Source: Candidatus Kerfeldbacteria bacterium (GTDB lineage: Bacteria > Patescibacteriota > Patescibacteriia > UBA9570). From it: DNA of 21,342 nt. Each line of letters starts with the position of its first letter. The stretch's first letter is position 1. Both the position numbers and the translations under genes were made by a program. The notes under the pieces were generated by a model. The model did no database searches. It was not told the DNA's origin and saw only the letters and a program-made list of their open reading frames with translations. Positions 5,186 to 12,607 of the stretch are shown here, one piece after another. The stretch covers positions 1-21,342 of the forward strand of contig JACQPW010000048.1 in the NCBI GenBank assembly GCA_016207285.1, in the 5' to 3' direction.

Positions 5186-5833
5186 ATGGACACTATGAAA
5201 AAAATCCATCTATCATTAGGTGCCATCGTGGCTGCGGGCTTACTTACCATCGGCGCCGGCTGTTTTAATACTACAACAACTCCGACCACTACTAACCAAC
5301 CTGCCAAGACTACGGTGACAAACACCGCCAAAACTGCGGACACAGCAACCACGACGGTTACTTTTAATGCTACCGCTTCCAACTCTGCCGTCGAGAGTGA
5401 TGCCAACGGACAGTGGGCAACAACCGCCACAGCTTCATCTGAATATGGTTCCGATTCTTGGTCAGCCGAACAAGTGACTAAAGCACCTAATGTAGACAGC
5501 TATGGAGATAATGGTTATGCCTGGGCTCCACTTGAACTAAATAAAGGTGAAGAAACTCTGGAAGTCACCTTCACCAAAGCGGTGAATGCAGTTGGTCTAC
5601 GCATTTTAGAAAGTTATGGTGCTGGTACCGTTACACTGGTTGAATTAAAAGATATTGACGGGAACTATTACACTGCTTGGGAAGGGACCGACACCACCAG
5701 TGGTTTAGATTACCTCCAGGTTCCAGTGACACTCACAACGTATGAAGTGAATGGGGCTCGCATTACCCTCGACACTACGTTGTCCCCAGAGGAGTGGGTC
5801 GAAATCGATGCCGTCCAGTTAGTTGGTCAATAG
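5186..5833 (+). CDS. Lipoprotein with galactose-binding-like beta-sandwich domain
   Basis: This 215-aa protein has an N-terminal signal (KKIHLSLGAIVAAGLLT) and a lipobox IGAGC, with Cys26 as the lipidation site. A Thr-rich linker (about 28-60) is followed by a domain starting ATASSEYGSDSWSAEQVT, with YGD...AWAPLEL. That pattern is seen in F5/8-type-C/discoidin-like carbohydrate-binding beta-sandwiches. It is likely anchored on the outer face of the cytoplasmic membrane and binds polysaccharide or another surface ligand. ATG at 5195 (third codon after 5186) would give a more typical positively charged signal start. It is a single-gene unit with its own promoter, and lower in GC than the genes at 1256-4778. 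Confidence 0.8.
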   Translation: MDTMKKIHLSLGAIVAAGLLTIGAGCFNTTTTPTTTNQPAKTTVTNTAKTADTATTTVTFNATASNSAVESDANGQWATTATASSEYGSDSWSAEQVTKAPNVDSYGDNGYAWAPLELNKGEETLEVTFTKAVNAVGLRILESYGAGTVTLVELKDIDGNYYTAWEGTDTTSGLDYLQVPVTLTTYEVNGARITLDTTLSPEEWVEIDAVQLVGQ

Positions 5834-5902
5834 ACTCTACCTAACTATTCAAACAGCTTTACCCCCCCTGCCCTCCCCTCTACCTCATTATACACACTTC
5901 AA

Positions 5903-5921
5903 ACCAAGAACTTATCTTGGT
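5903..5921 (+). terminator. Hairpin between convergent genes
   Basis: ACCAAGA-ACTTA-TCTTGGT is a perfect 7-bp stem 70 bases after the lipoprotein stop and adjoining repeat A copy 3. The U-tracts are weak on both sides, so it could serve as a weak bidirectional terminator. The rest of 5834-5902 is pyrimidine-rich (CCCCCCTGCCCTCCCC) and shows nothing else. Confidence 0.4.
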
Positions 5922-5922
5922 C

Positions 5923-5963
5923 TAAAGTGAGTCCCCGATGTGTGCAGCCATCGGGACTCCTCC
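5923..5963 (-). repeat. 3' hairpin repeat, family A, copy 3
   Basis: This has the same stem, loop, extra G and CTCACTTTA flank as copy 2. On the minus strand it begins two bases after the stop codon of the 67-aa gene, which shows most clearly that the element belongs to gene 3' ends. Confidence 0.8.
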
Positions 5964-5965
5964 AG

Positions 5966-6169
5966 TTACGCGACCACCACCGGGTGGTTTTGGCCAAAGC
6001 GGACGTGCGGCAGAGTTCCTGCCACCCAGCGCCCCTCGTGCCAGTTACCCGGCCGAGCCCGCTGTTCGTCTACCTTGACGTAGACCGTCGCGAGGTCAAG
6101 GTCATCACGACTCCAGGTATCCGTGACCGTAAACGCTGCACCGCTGATCAGTTGACCAAACAGCTTCAT
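5966..6169 (-). CDS. 67-aa protein of unknown function
   Basis: The protein is short, basic and aromatic, with no membrane helix or signal peptide. Features seen are GAAFTVTDTW near the start, a probable beta-strand LATVYVKVDE, then a Gly/Trp/His-rich stretch (RPGNWHEGRW) and a C-terminal HVRFGQNHPVVVA. It looks like a small all-beta fold. The start ATG at 6169 is preceded by GGGGG, a weak ribosome site. It is GC-rich, and its stop is followed immediately by a family A hairpin, which supports its being a real gene of the same class as the SDR and 2421-2933 genes. No family recognised. Confidence 0.6.
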   Translation of the reverse strand: MKLFGQLISGAAFTVTDTWSRDDLDLATVYVKVDEQRARPGNWHEGRWVAGTLPHVRFGQNHPVVVA

Positions 6170-6239
6170 AGAGCCCCCATGAAATTAGGCGAGATCAGTT
6201 ATAGACCAAATTGAAAATAAGTGCAAGTAGGATTGGATC

Positions 6240-6422
6240 CTATTTATTGCCTTTACGATACAGCAGGTATTGGATCAACAGCGCTACAATCGCAGCTAGC
6301 GCAACCACTCCACCAAATATCAGCGCCACCCCTGCATCCTCAATCAGTGCAAAGATAATCACAAACAGCAGGACGGCAACGGCGCCAACTGGCCCTCTCC
6401 AATCACGTGGCGGTTTAGTCAC
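6240..6422 (-). CDS. Small two-helix membrane protein
   Basis: This 60-aa protein has two hydrophobic segments (about residues 11-28 and 32-54) and a basic C-terminus YRKGNK. It starts at GTG 6422, ten bases after the stop of the preceding gene, with AAGG upstream; no ATG alternative exists. It is probably translated together with the 104-aa protein. Function unknown. Confidence 0.6.
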   Translation of the reverse strand: MTKPPRDWRGPVGAVAVLLFVIIFALIEDAGVALIFGGVVALAAIVALLIQYLLYRKGNK

Positions 6423-6431
6423 AAGCCAACC

Positions 6432-6746
6432 TTACTGACCGTAAGTTTGGGTAAGATGACCACCGATCTTCTGCTCCAGCTTTTTCATGCTGGAATACAC
6501 AAAGGCATAAATCAACAAGCCACCAAACAAGGCTTGTACCCACAGGGCTGGGAAGGCGGGGAACACCTTAATCACAGAGTTATCCTTCATCAGACGAATG
6601 CCAGAACCAATAAAGCTTGATTGCTTAACAATCAACATGGAACCAACAAAAGTTTTGCGCACAAAATAGGTATACTCTGGAAATTTCTGGGTGAGCTCGG
6701 CTTGCAACGCTTCAATACTCACTGGTTTTTTGACTTGGATATCCAT
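6432..6746 (-). CDS. Single-pass membrane protein, unknown function
   Basis: This 104-aa protein has a soluble N-terminal half (about 1-60) that looks like a small alpha/beta domain: an ALQAELTQKFPEYTYFVRK segment, then strands 'SMLIVKQSSFIGSGIRLM'. A hydrophobic helix (about 64-84, PALWVQALFGGLLIYAFVY) and a short polar tail follow. The layout, a small domain with C-terminal membrane attachment, does not point to a function. It is the first gene of a two-gene unit with its own promoter at 6773-6801 and has no visible Shine-Dalgarno. Confidence 0.7.
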   Translation of the reverse strand: MDIQVKKPVSIEALQAELTQKFPEYTYFVRKTFVGSMLIVKQSSFIGSGIRLMKDNSVIKVFPAFPALWVQALFGGLLIYAFVYSSMKKLEQKIGGHLTQTYGQ

Positions 6747-6772
6747 AAGATCATTTAGTTATTTACTATCCC

Positions 6773-6801
6773 ATGATAGTCGATTGATTACAGAACGTCA
6801 A
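6773..6801 (-). promoter_or_regulatory. Promoter of the 6746-6240 gene pair
   Basis: Minus strand TTGACG (6801-6796), 17 bases, TATCAT (6778-6773, 5/6). The -35 box overlaps the stop codon of hisIE. The -10 box lies inside a perfect inverted repeat ACTATC-ATGG-GATAGT (6780-6765), which could be an operator. Confidence 0.65.
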
Positions 6802-7355
6802 CGCCGTCGCTCTAGTTCAGCTAACACTACTGTGAGCGTCACACCTTGCTGGGTCAGTAACACCAACAGATGGTAAATCAAATCAGCGACTTCTTCCGTC
6901 AGACGCTGTGGTGTTTCCGTCAAGGCGGCCTTGACCACCTCCGCTGCCTCCTCAATCACCTTAGCCACAATTTTATCTCGTCCAGCCTGAAACAGACTCG
7001 TCGTATAGGAGCCAACTGGTAATTGCTGCTGTCTGGCAGTAATGAGCTCGGCGAGTGCATACAAAGAACTCTGGCTACCGGAACCAAAACAAGATACCTG
7101 GCCAGTATGACAGGTTGGACCATTTGGACGGGCTTGAATGAGGATAGTGTCTTGATCACAATCAAATGATAGTGACTGCACGGTTAAAGTATTTCCACTC
7201 GTTTCGCCTTTCTGCCACAAACGTTGCTTACTGCGACTATAAAACCACACCTGGCCAGTGGCTTTAGTTTTAGCGAGCGACTCCTCATTACTGTACCCTA
7301 ACATGAGCACTTGGTTAGTGTCGGCGTTTTGAATAATAGTTGGAATGAGATTCAT
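6798..7355 (-). CDS. hisIE: Phosphoribosyl-AMP cyclohydrolase / phosphoribosyl-ATP pyrophosphatase
   Basis: This bifunctional enzyme (185 aa) carries out histidine steps 2 and 3 in the cytoplasm. The N-terminal HisI domain (1 to about 105) has WFYSRSKQRLWQKGETSGN and the metal-binding FDCDQD (64-69), CH (82-83) and Cys89. The C-terminal HisE domain (about 108-185) has DKIVAKVIEEAAEVVKA and EEVADLIYHLLVLL, the acidic metal site of phosphoribosyl-ATP pyrophosphohydrolases. This domain order is the usual one. Its ATG overlaps the hisHAF stop (ATGA), so translation is coupled. It is the last gene of the his operon; no intrinsic terminator is visible after it. Confidence 0.95.
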   Translation of the reverse strand: MNLIPTIIQNADTNQVLMLGYSNEESLAKTKATGQVWFYSRSKQRLWQKGETSGNTLTVQSLSFDCDQDTILIQARPNGPTCHTGQVSCFGSGSQSSLYALAELITARQQQLPVGSYTTSLFQAGRDKIVAKVIEEAAEVVKAALTETPQRLTEEVADLIYHLLVLLTQQGVTLTVVLAELERRR

Positions 7356-9331
7356 ACGTGTAATGATTGTTTAATCTGAGTAATGGTTAGCTCTCCACTA
7401 TGGAGCACTCCGGCCACCAGAGCTGCACTGACGTTAGTTTGATCAAACACGTCCTGAATATGCTGAACCGTACCGACACCACTGGAAGCAATCACCGGAA
7501 TAGTGACTTGGTTGTTAATCGCCTGTAACAGGGATAAATCATATCCTTGGCGGGTACCATCGCGATCCAGTGAGTTCACTAATAACTCACCGGCTCCGGC
7601 TTGCTCCATCTGTTTGGCAAACCCTACAGCATCCACACCCGTAGCTTCCCGCCCACCGTTGCTAAACAATTCCCAAAATTGACCGTTCCATTTTGGATCT
7701 AATGACACCACAATGCACTGAGCACCAAATTGCTCACTCGCTGCTTTAATCAGATTTGGATTACTCATAGCAGCTGAGCCGATTGAGACTTTATCGGCAC
7801 CAGCCAACAGTAACGTTCTCATATCTTCAAGTGTACGGACTCCCCCGCCAACGCAAAACGGAATCGACAACGTTTCGGCTACCCGCTGCACTAGACTATA
7901 GAGTGTGTCTCTCTGTTCTACACTGGCCATAATATCCAAGAACACTAGTTCATCAGCGCCTTGGTCTTCATAACGCTTCGCCAACTCGACGGGATCACCT
8001 TGGTCTTTCAAATCGGTAAAGTGTGTCCCTTTGACTACTCGCCCATTAGCGATATCTAAACAAGCAATGATCCGTTTACTAAAACCCTTAGGTTGTAATG
8101 TTACTTTACCTTCATATAAGGCTTTACCCACAATCACACCAGCAAACCCTAATTGCTTAGCTTGTTCAATATCATCGTTACTACTGACTCCACCAGACAC
8201 GACCACCTCAAACCCCTGATCTCTCACCAACTGACACAAGGCAAAATTTGGTCCGGTTAACATCCCGTCTTTAGAAACATCCGTGACAATGATCGTTTTA
8301 AGTTGATACGGTTTAAAGATTGCTAATGATTCTTGTAACGATACTCCTCCACTGACTATCCAACCGTCGATGGCAACACTATTATTTTTGATATCCAGAC
8401 CCACTACTACTCGATCACGGCCATAACGCTTAATCAGTTGACTCACTAGTTCAGGTTGTTTGACTGCGGCTGTACCCAAGATCACCCGATCGACACCATT
8501 ATCTAAATAGTATTTAGCAGTTTCCACTGTCCGAATACCGCCGCCCATTTCAATCCTTAGTTGGGTTTGTTTCACCAAGTCTAAGATGATCTGTTGGTTC
8601 ACCGGTTTACCCGCTTTAGCCCCATCTAAATCTACTACATGTAACCACACTGCTCCTTGCTGCTGAAACTGCAGAGCGGTAGCAATCGGATCCGCTGAAT
8701 ACTCCGTCACCTGACTATAATCCCCTTGCTGCAAGCGCACACACTTACCATTGAGTAAATCAATAGCTGGGATGACTTGGGTAGGCTGCAATTGACCGCT
8801 TGTGCAGAACTGCTGTAACAACTGCTGGCCTAATGCACCGGATTTTTCTGGGTGAAACTGCACCCCAAAAAAATTGTCTTGAGCAATCATGCTCGCAAAC
8901 CACTGGCCACCATACTGCGCTCGACTAAGCGTGTAACGTGGTGCTGTCTCGACATAATACGAGTGCACAAAGTAATAACCGTTATTCCAACCCATCTGCG
9001 GCACTGGCTGATCAGTCTGGAATCTGACCACTTTACCAGGAATCACCCCTAAACATGTCGTGTCATCTTCTGCAGATTGTTCTAACAACAACTGCATCCC
9101 TAAACAGATGCCCAAAAACGGCTGAGTTAACGTCGGAATGATTTTATCTAAACCAGTCCGCTTTAATTCTGCCATAGCTGGTTTAGCGCGCCCTTGGCCA
9201 GGAAAAATCACTTTATCGGCAGCTTCAATCACGGCTGGATCGTTGGTCACAACACACGCTTGACCAAGCCGGGTTAGAGCCGAGACCAGCGAGGCAATAT
9301 TGCCGGCTTTGTAATCAATAATTGCAATCAT
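7352..9331 (-). CDS. HisH-HisA-HisF trifunctional fusion
   Basis: One 659-aa frame carries three enzymes. HisH (about 1-175) is the glutamine amidotransferase of imidazole glycerol phosphate synthase, with GICLGMQ (Cys76) and FHPEKS (His160, Glu162). HisA (about 186-412) is the ProFAR isomerase, starting VIPAIDLLNGKCVRL (Asp191) with GLDIKN (Asp313). HisF (about 416-659) is the cyclase, with IIACLDIANGRVVKG (Asp426) and VSLDPK (Asp545). The joins CTSGQLQPTQ-VIPAID and LQPKGFSKRII contain no start or stop codon, so this is a real fusion and not adjacent genes. The HisH part lacks about 15-20 residues between MGWN (113-116) and FVHSYY (121-126). The gene overlaps hisB and hisIE by four bases each. 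Confidence 0.93.
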   Translation of the reverse strand: MIAIIDYKAGNIASLVSALTRLGQACVVTNDPAVIEAADKVIFPGQGRAKPAMAELKRTGLDKIIPTLTQPFLGICLGMQLLLEQSAEDDTTCLGVIPGKVVRFQTDQPVPQMGWNNGYYFVHSYYVETAPRYTLSRAQYGGQWFASMIAQDNFFGVQFHPEKSGALGQQLLQQFCTSGQLQPTQVIPAIDLLNGKCVRLQQGDYSQVTEYSADPIATALQFQQQGAVWLHVVDLDGAKAGKPVNQQIILDLVKQTQLRIEMGGGIRTVETAKYYLDNGVDRVILGTAAVKQPELVSQLIKRYGRDRVVVGLDIKNNSVAIDGWIVSGGVSLQESLAIFKPYQLKTIIVTDVSKDGMLTGPNFALCQLVRDQGFEVVVSGGVSSNDDIEQAKQLGFAGVIVGKALYEGKVTLQPKGFSKRIIACLDIANGRVVKGTHFTDLKDQGDPVELAKRYEDQGADELVFLDIMASVEQRDTLYSLVQRVAETLSIPFCVGGGVRTLEDMRTLLLAGADKVSIGSAAMSNPNLIKAASEQFGAQCIVVSLDPKWNGQFWELFSNGGREATGVDAVGFAKQMEQAGAGELLVNSLDRDGTRQGYDLSLLQAINNQVTIPVIASSGVGTVQHIQDVFDQTNVSAALVAGVLHSGELTITQIKQSLHV

Positions 9332-9924
9332 AAGCGTCCTTTCGTGGAAGGCACTAGTAAACGTGTGCGTTGGTCTACACGCACGGCAATGCGTAAAGCG
9401 CGCGCAAAGGCTTTGAAAATTGCTTCGGCTTGGTGGTGACTATTCTGACCGTAACGCAAGTGAATATGAATATTCGCTTGTAGGTAATCAGCCAACGACT
9501 TGAAAAAGTGTTCAAACAACTCAGTGGGCATATCACCAATCTGGTCGCGTGAAAACTGGACGTTCCACACGAGATACGAGCGACCGCTCAAATCGAGCGC
9601 CACTTCTGCCAAAGTTTCGTCCATTGGCACCATAAAACCGTAACGTTCAATCCCGCGCTTATTCCCTAACGCTTTAGCTAAGGCCATACCCAATACAATG
9701 CCGGTATCTTCTACCGTGTGGTGCTCATCCACATTCAAATCGCCCTGCGTTACGATGGTGAGATCAATTAAAGAATGTTTGGCGAACAGCTCCAACATGT
9801 GGTCAAAGAACCCAATCCCGGTATCAATCTGGTATTTACCGGTACCGTCCAAATTCAATTTCACGGTCACATCCGTTTCGGTCGTTTGACGTTTTACGCG
9901 AGCGGTTCTGATGGCAGATTTCAT
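9328..9924 (-). CDS. hisB: Imidazoleglycerol-phosphate dehydratase
   Basis: This 198-aa enzyme has the full set of manganese-binding His/Glu motifs: FFDHMLELFAKH (39-50), DEHHTVED (66-73) and SHHQAEAIFKA (162-172). It removes water from imidazole glycerol phosphate. It is the dehydratase domain alone; the phosphatase domain to which it is fused in enterobacterial HisB is here attached to HisC, encoded just upstream. It overlaps both neighbours by four bases. The last residues (QRTRLLVPSTKGRL) extend slightly beyond the usual family end. Confidence 0.95.
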   Translation of the reverse strand: MKSAIRTARVKRQTTETDVTVKLNLDGTGKYQIDTGIGFFDHMLELFAKHSLIDLTIVTQGDLNVDEHHTVEDTGIVLGMALAKALGNKRGIERYGFMVPMDETLAEVALDLSGRSYLVWNVQFSRDQIGDMPTELFEHFFKSLADYLQANIHIHLRYGQNSHHQAEAIFKAFARALRIAVRVDQRTRLLVPSTKGRL

Positions 9925-11357
9925 AAGGGTAAATCAGTTAATGATGGGTAAAAAGTGATTCCCAGGGCGTCGGCACACTGCCGATCCGTCGGGCGATCTC
10001 CACACAGGAAGGTAGCGACGTAATCCACAGCATAGTCACAAAATAGGGCGTCGATTAAGCCCGTTTTTGGCTTGCGACAGGTACAATCTGCAGTTGGTAA
10101 GTGGGGGCAAATTAAAACCTCTGCAAAAGTAACACCAGCCGCTTTACAGTGTTGTATAATCAGCTCCTGACAAGCAGCAAATTTTACTTGTGGAAACGCG
10201 ACTGTGCCCAAACCGTCCTGGTTACTAACCATGACCAGGAGATAGCCTTGAGCCTGCAAACCTTGTAGAGCAGGAATCACACCAGGTAATAGCCGAACAT
10301 CCTTCACATCATCCAACTGTTTGGTTGACTCTGGTTCATATACTAAAGTGCCATCCCGATCGAATAAGGCAATCCGTTGCGGCTGGCGCTGCAAAATCAC
10401 TTGTTGATAGACATTGATAAAGCGACGCATCTGTGGCACGGTACCAATCGATACCCGCAGCGTGCCGGCAATACTGGGATGACGTTGCAGTCGCAACCGG
10501 TAACCGGCTTGCTCTAAACGTTGAGCTACGTGTTCAGCTTGGTCTGGTTTAAACAACACAAAATTAGCTTGCGATGGATAATATTCAATACTGTTCTTCC
10601 GGAAGAATAACTCTACTAAGGGCTTAGCTTGCTGCATCACCTCCTGCACATAGCTGGTGACGTAGCTCGTATCGGCTAACGCTACCCGCACCGCCGTTAC
10701 TCCAGCACTATTGAGATCATACGGACCCATGATTTTTTTTAATTCCTGAATGTACGTGCTATTGGCCACGATATAACCCATCCGGACACTAGCCAAGCCA
10801 AACGCTTTCGAGAAGGTTCGCGTGACGATGATGTTCGGATACTGTGTCATCAAAGGAATAGCGGTGACGCCGGAAAACTCTGCATAGGCTTCATCAATTA
10901 AGATGATAGTATTAGGATTCGTTTTAGCTAATGCCTCAATGGTCAGCAATGGCGTCAGTGCTCCTGTCGGGTTATTGGGATTACAAATCACGATCAACTT
11001 TGTGTTAGGTTTGATCTGGCGTACGATGCAGGCACCCTGAATATCCGCACACTGTTTGAACATCGCAAAACTGGGTTCGGGCAACACCACACCATCACCC
11101 ACCTCGACGAAAGCACGAAAGATTAAATCAATCCCCTGATCTGATCCATTCGTAACGAGAATAGAACTACCCGGTACCTGCACATAGTTACCGACTTGTT
11201 CGGCTAGATCGCCATATTCTGGATAGCGCTGTAACCCAGTGGTGGCAATAGTGCGCTCATTAAAATCTAACAACACTCCACGATACGCTGCCCTGCCATC
11301 AAGCGGTGGATTATATGAGCACATTTGTTGAATCCGTTTTAGCACTAAGTTTTTCAT
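9921..11357 (-). CDS. HisC aminotransferase fused to histidinol-phosphatase
   Basis: This is a 478-aa fusion. Residues 1 to about 322 are histidinol-phosphate aminotransferase (class II PLP fold): TNGSDQGID (69-77), NPNNPTG (126-132), DEAYAEF (155-161) and the PLP-lysine in TFSKAFGLASVRMGY (Lys184). Residues about 328-478 are a HAD-family histidinol-phosphatase like the N-terminal half of E. coli HisB: FDRDGTL (Asp333, Asp335), SNQDGLGT (378-385) and the zinc loop CPHLPTADCTC (417-427). The aminotransferase part is short: the segment between GAC (108-110) and LIVICNPNNPTG lacks roughly 15-20 residues seen in most HisC. It overlaps hisD and hisB by four bases each. Confidence 0.93.
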   Translation of the reverse strand: MKNLVLKRIQQMCSYNPPLDGRAAYRGVLLDFNERTIATTGLQRYPEYGDLAEQVGNYVQVPGSSILVTNGSDQGIDLIFRAFVEVGDGVVLPEPSFAMFKQCADIQGACIVRQIKPNTKLIVICNPNNPTGALTPLLTIEALAKTNPNTIILIDEAYAEFSGVTAIPLMTQYPNIIVTRTFSKAFGLASVRMGYIVANSTYIQELKKIMGPYDLNSAGVTAVRVALADTSYVTSYVQEVMQQAKPLVELFFRKNSIEYYPSQANFVLFKPDQAEHVAQRLEQAGYRLRLQRHPSIAGTLRVSIGTVPQMRRFINVYQQVILQRQPQRIALFDRDGTLVYEPESTKQLDDVKDVRLLPGVIPALQGLQAQGYLLVMVSNQDGLGTVAFPQVKFAACQELIIQHCKAAGVTFAEVLICPHLPTADCTCRKPKTGLIDALFCDYAVDYVATFLCGDRPTDRQCADALGITFYPSLTDLPL

Positions 11358-12607
11358 AATCTTATTTGCATAGCTCGTTTGTGGGCTGTTAATCCTTCCA
11401 GTTCAGCTAGTTGTAGCACCGTCGGGGCTAAGGCTAAGGCTCCGGCCTTGGTCACCGTTTGAAAAGTGACTTGTTTCTGAAAACTGGCTACCGACACCCC
11501 GCTGTAGGCTTTGGCATAACCATACGTCGGTAAGGTGTGATTGGTACCGCTGGCGTAATCTCCGGCGGATTCACAAGCGTATTCACCCACAAATACTGAA
11601 CCGGCGTTGCGAATCTTGGCTGTATAACGTTCCGGGTTCAGACATTGCAGCAATAAGTGTTCCGGTGCATAGTCATTAGCAAAGGCAATCGCCTCTGCCA
11701 CAGAACCCACCACTAGACTGAAACTGTTCTGCAAGGCTTGCTCCGCAATCGTCCGTCGTGGCAAGGTGCGGACTTGTAACTCTAATTCCAAATTAACTTG
11801 TTTGGCTAAGGCCAGACTAGTGGTCACCAATACCGCTTGCGAATCGGCACCATGTTCTAGTTGCGCTAATAAATCAGCGGCAATCACCTCTGGTTTAGCC
11901 AGCTCGTCGGCAATTACGAGCACTTCCGTTGGACCAGCCGGCAGATCAATCGCCGCTCCAGCTGGATCCGCCGCCACCCATTGTTTGGCGGCTGTCACAT
12001 ACGCATTGCCTGGGCCAAATAGCTTGGCCACCTTAGGAATCGTAGCCGTACCGTACGCCATGGCAGCAATAGCTTGCGCTCCACCCACTAAAAACACCTG
12101 CTCAATCCCACAGAGCTTGGCAGCATAAGCGATCAGAGGGTTTAAAGTGCCATCGGGTTGGGGCGGTGTGCACAGCATAATTTCTTTGCAACCAGCCAGT
12201 TGCGCCGGGATTGCTAACATCAATACCGTGGATACCAGTGGTGCACTGCCACCCGGTACATACAACCCCACCCGATCAATAGCGCGCGGTTCACTCGTGC
12301 ACAGCACACCCGGCATGGTTTCTACCGTGATCGCTTGCGGCATCACCGCCTGGTGAAAAGTAGTGATGTTTTGCTTGGCAATGGCTAAGGCTTGTTGCAC
12401 CGCAGCCGTAACCGGGACGTTGTTAGTTAAGTCCGCCCGCAGATTAGTTAAGGTGACGCCATCAAATTGCTTGGTATAGTCGAACAAAGCACGATCACCG
12501 TTGGCTTGCACGGTACGAATGATCTGCTCGACCTGACGGGTAATAGTCGTAAAATCAATTTGGGCACGCTGCGTAGTAGCAGCTGCACGATTAGTAATAA
12601 TCTTCAT
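11354..12607 (-). CDS. hisD: Histidinol dehydrogenase
   Basis: This 417-aa enzyme catalyses the last two oxidations from histidinol to histidine using NAD. Family motifs are complete: RVGLYVPGGSAPL (112-124), the family signature region around DLPAGPTEVLVIAD (221-234), zinc ligands Gln249, His252, Asp350 and His409, and the catalytic Glu316-His317 in APEHLLL. Length is normal. It lies between hisG and the hisC fusion with four-base overlaps on each side. Confidence 0.96.
   Translation of the reverse strand: MKIITNRAAATTQRAQIDFTTITRQVEQIIRTVQANGDRALFDYTKQFDGVTLTNLRADLTNNVPVTAAVQQALAIAKQNITTFHQAVMPQAITVETMPGVLCTSEPRAIDRVGLYVPGGSAPLVSTVLMLAIPAQLAGCKEIMLCTPPQPDGTLNPLIAYAAKLCGIEQVFLVGGAQAIAAMAYGTATIPKVAKLFGPGNAYVTAAKQWVAADPAGAAIDLPAGPTEVLVIADELAKPEVIAADLLAQLEHGADSQAVLVTTSLALAKQVNLELELQVRTLPRRTIAEQALQNSFSLVVGSVAEAIAFANDYAPEHLLLQCLNPERYTAKIRNAGSVFVGEYACESAGDYASGTNHTLPTYGYAKAYSGVSVASFQKQVTFQTVTKAGALALAPTVLQLAELEGLTAHKRAMQIRL

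Noticed and set aside
11766..12128. 120-residue plus-strand frame opposite hisD
   Set aside because: Antisense shadow of a gene with all catalytic residues.
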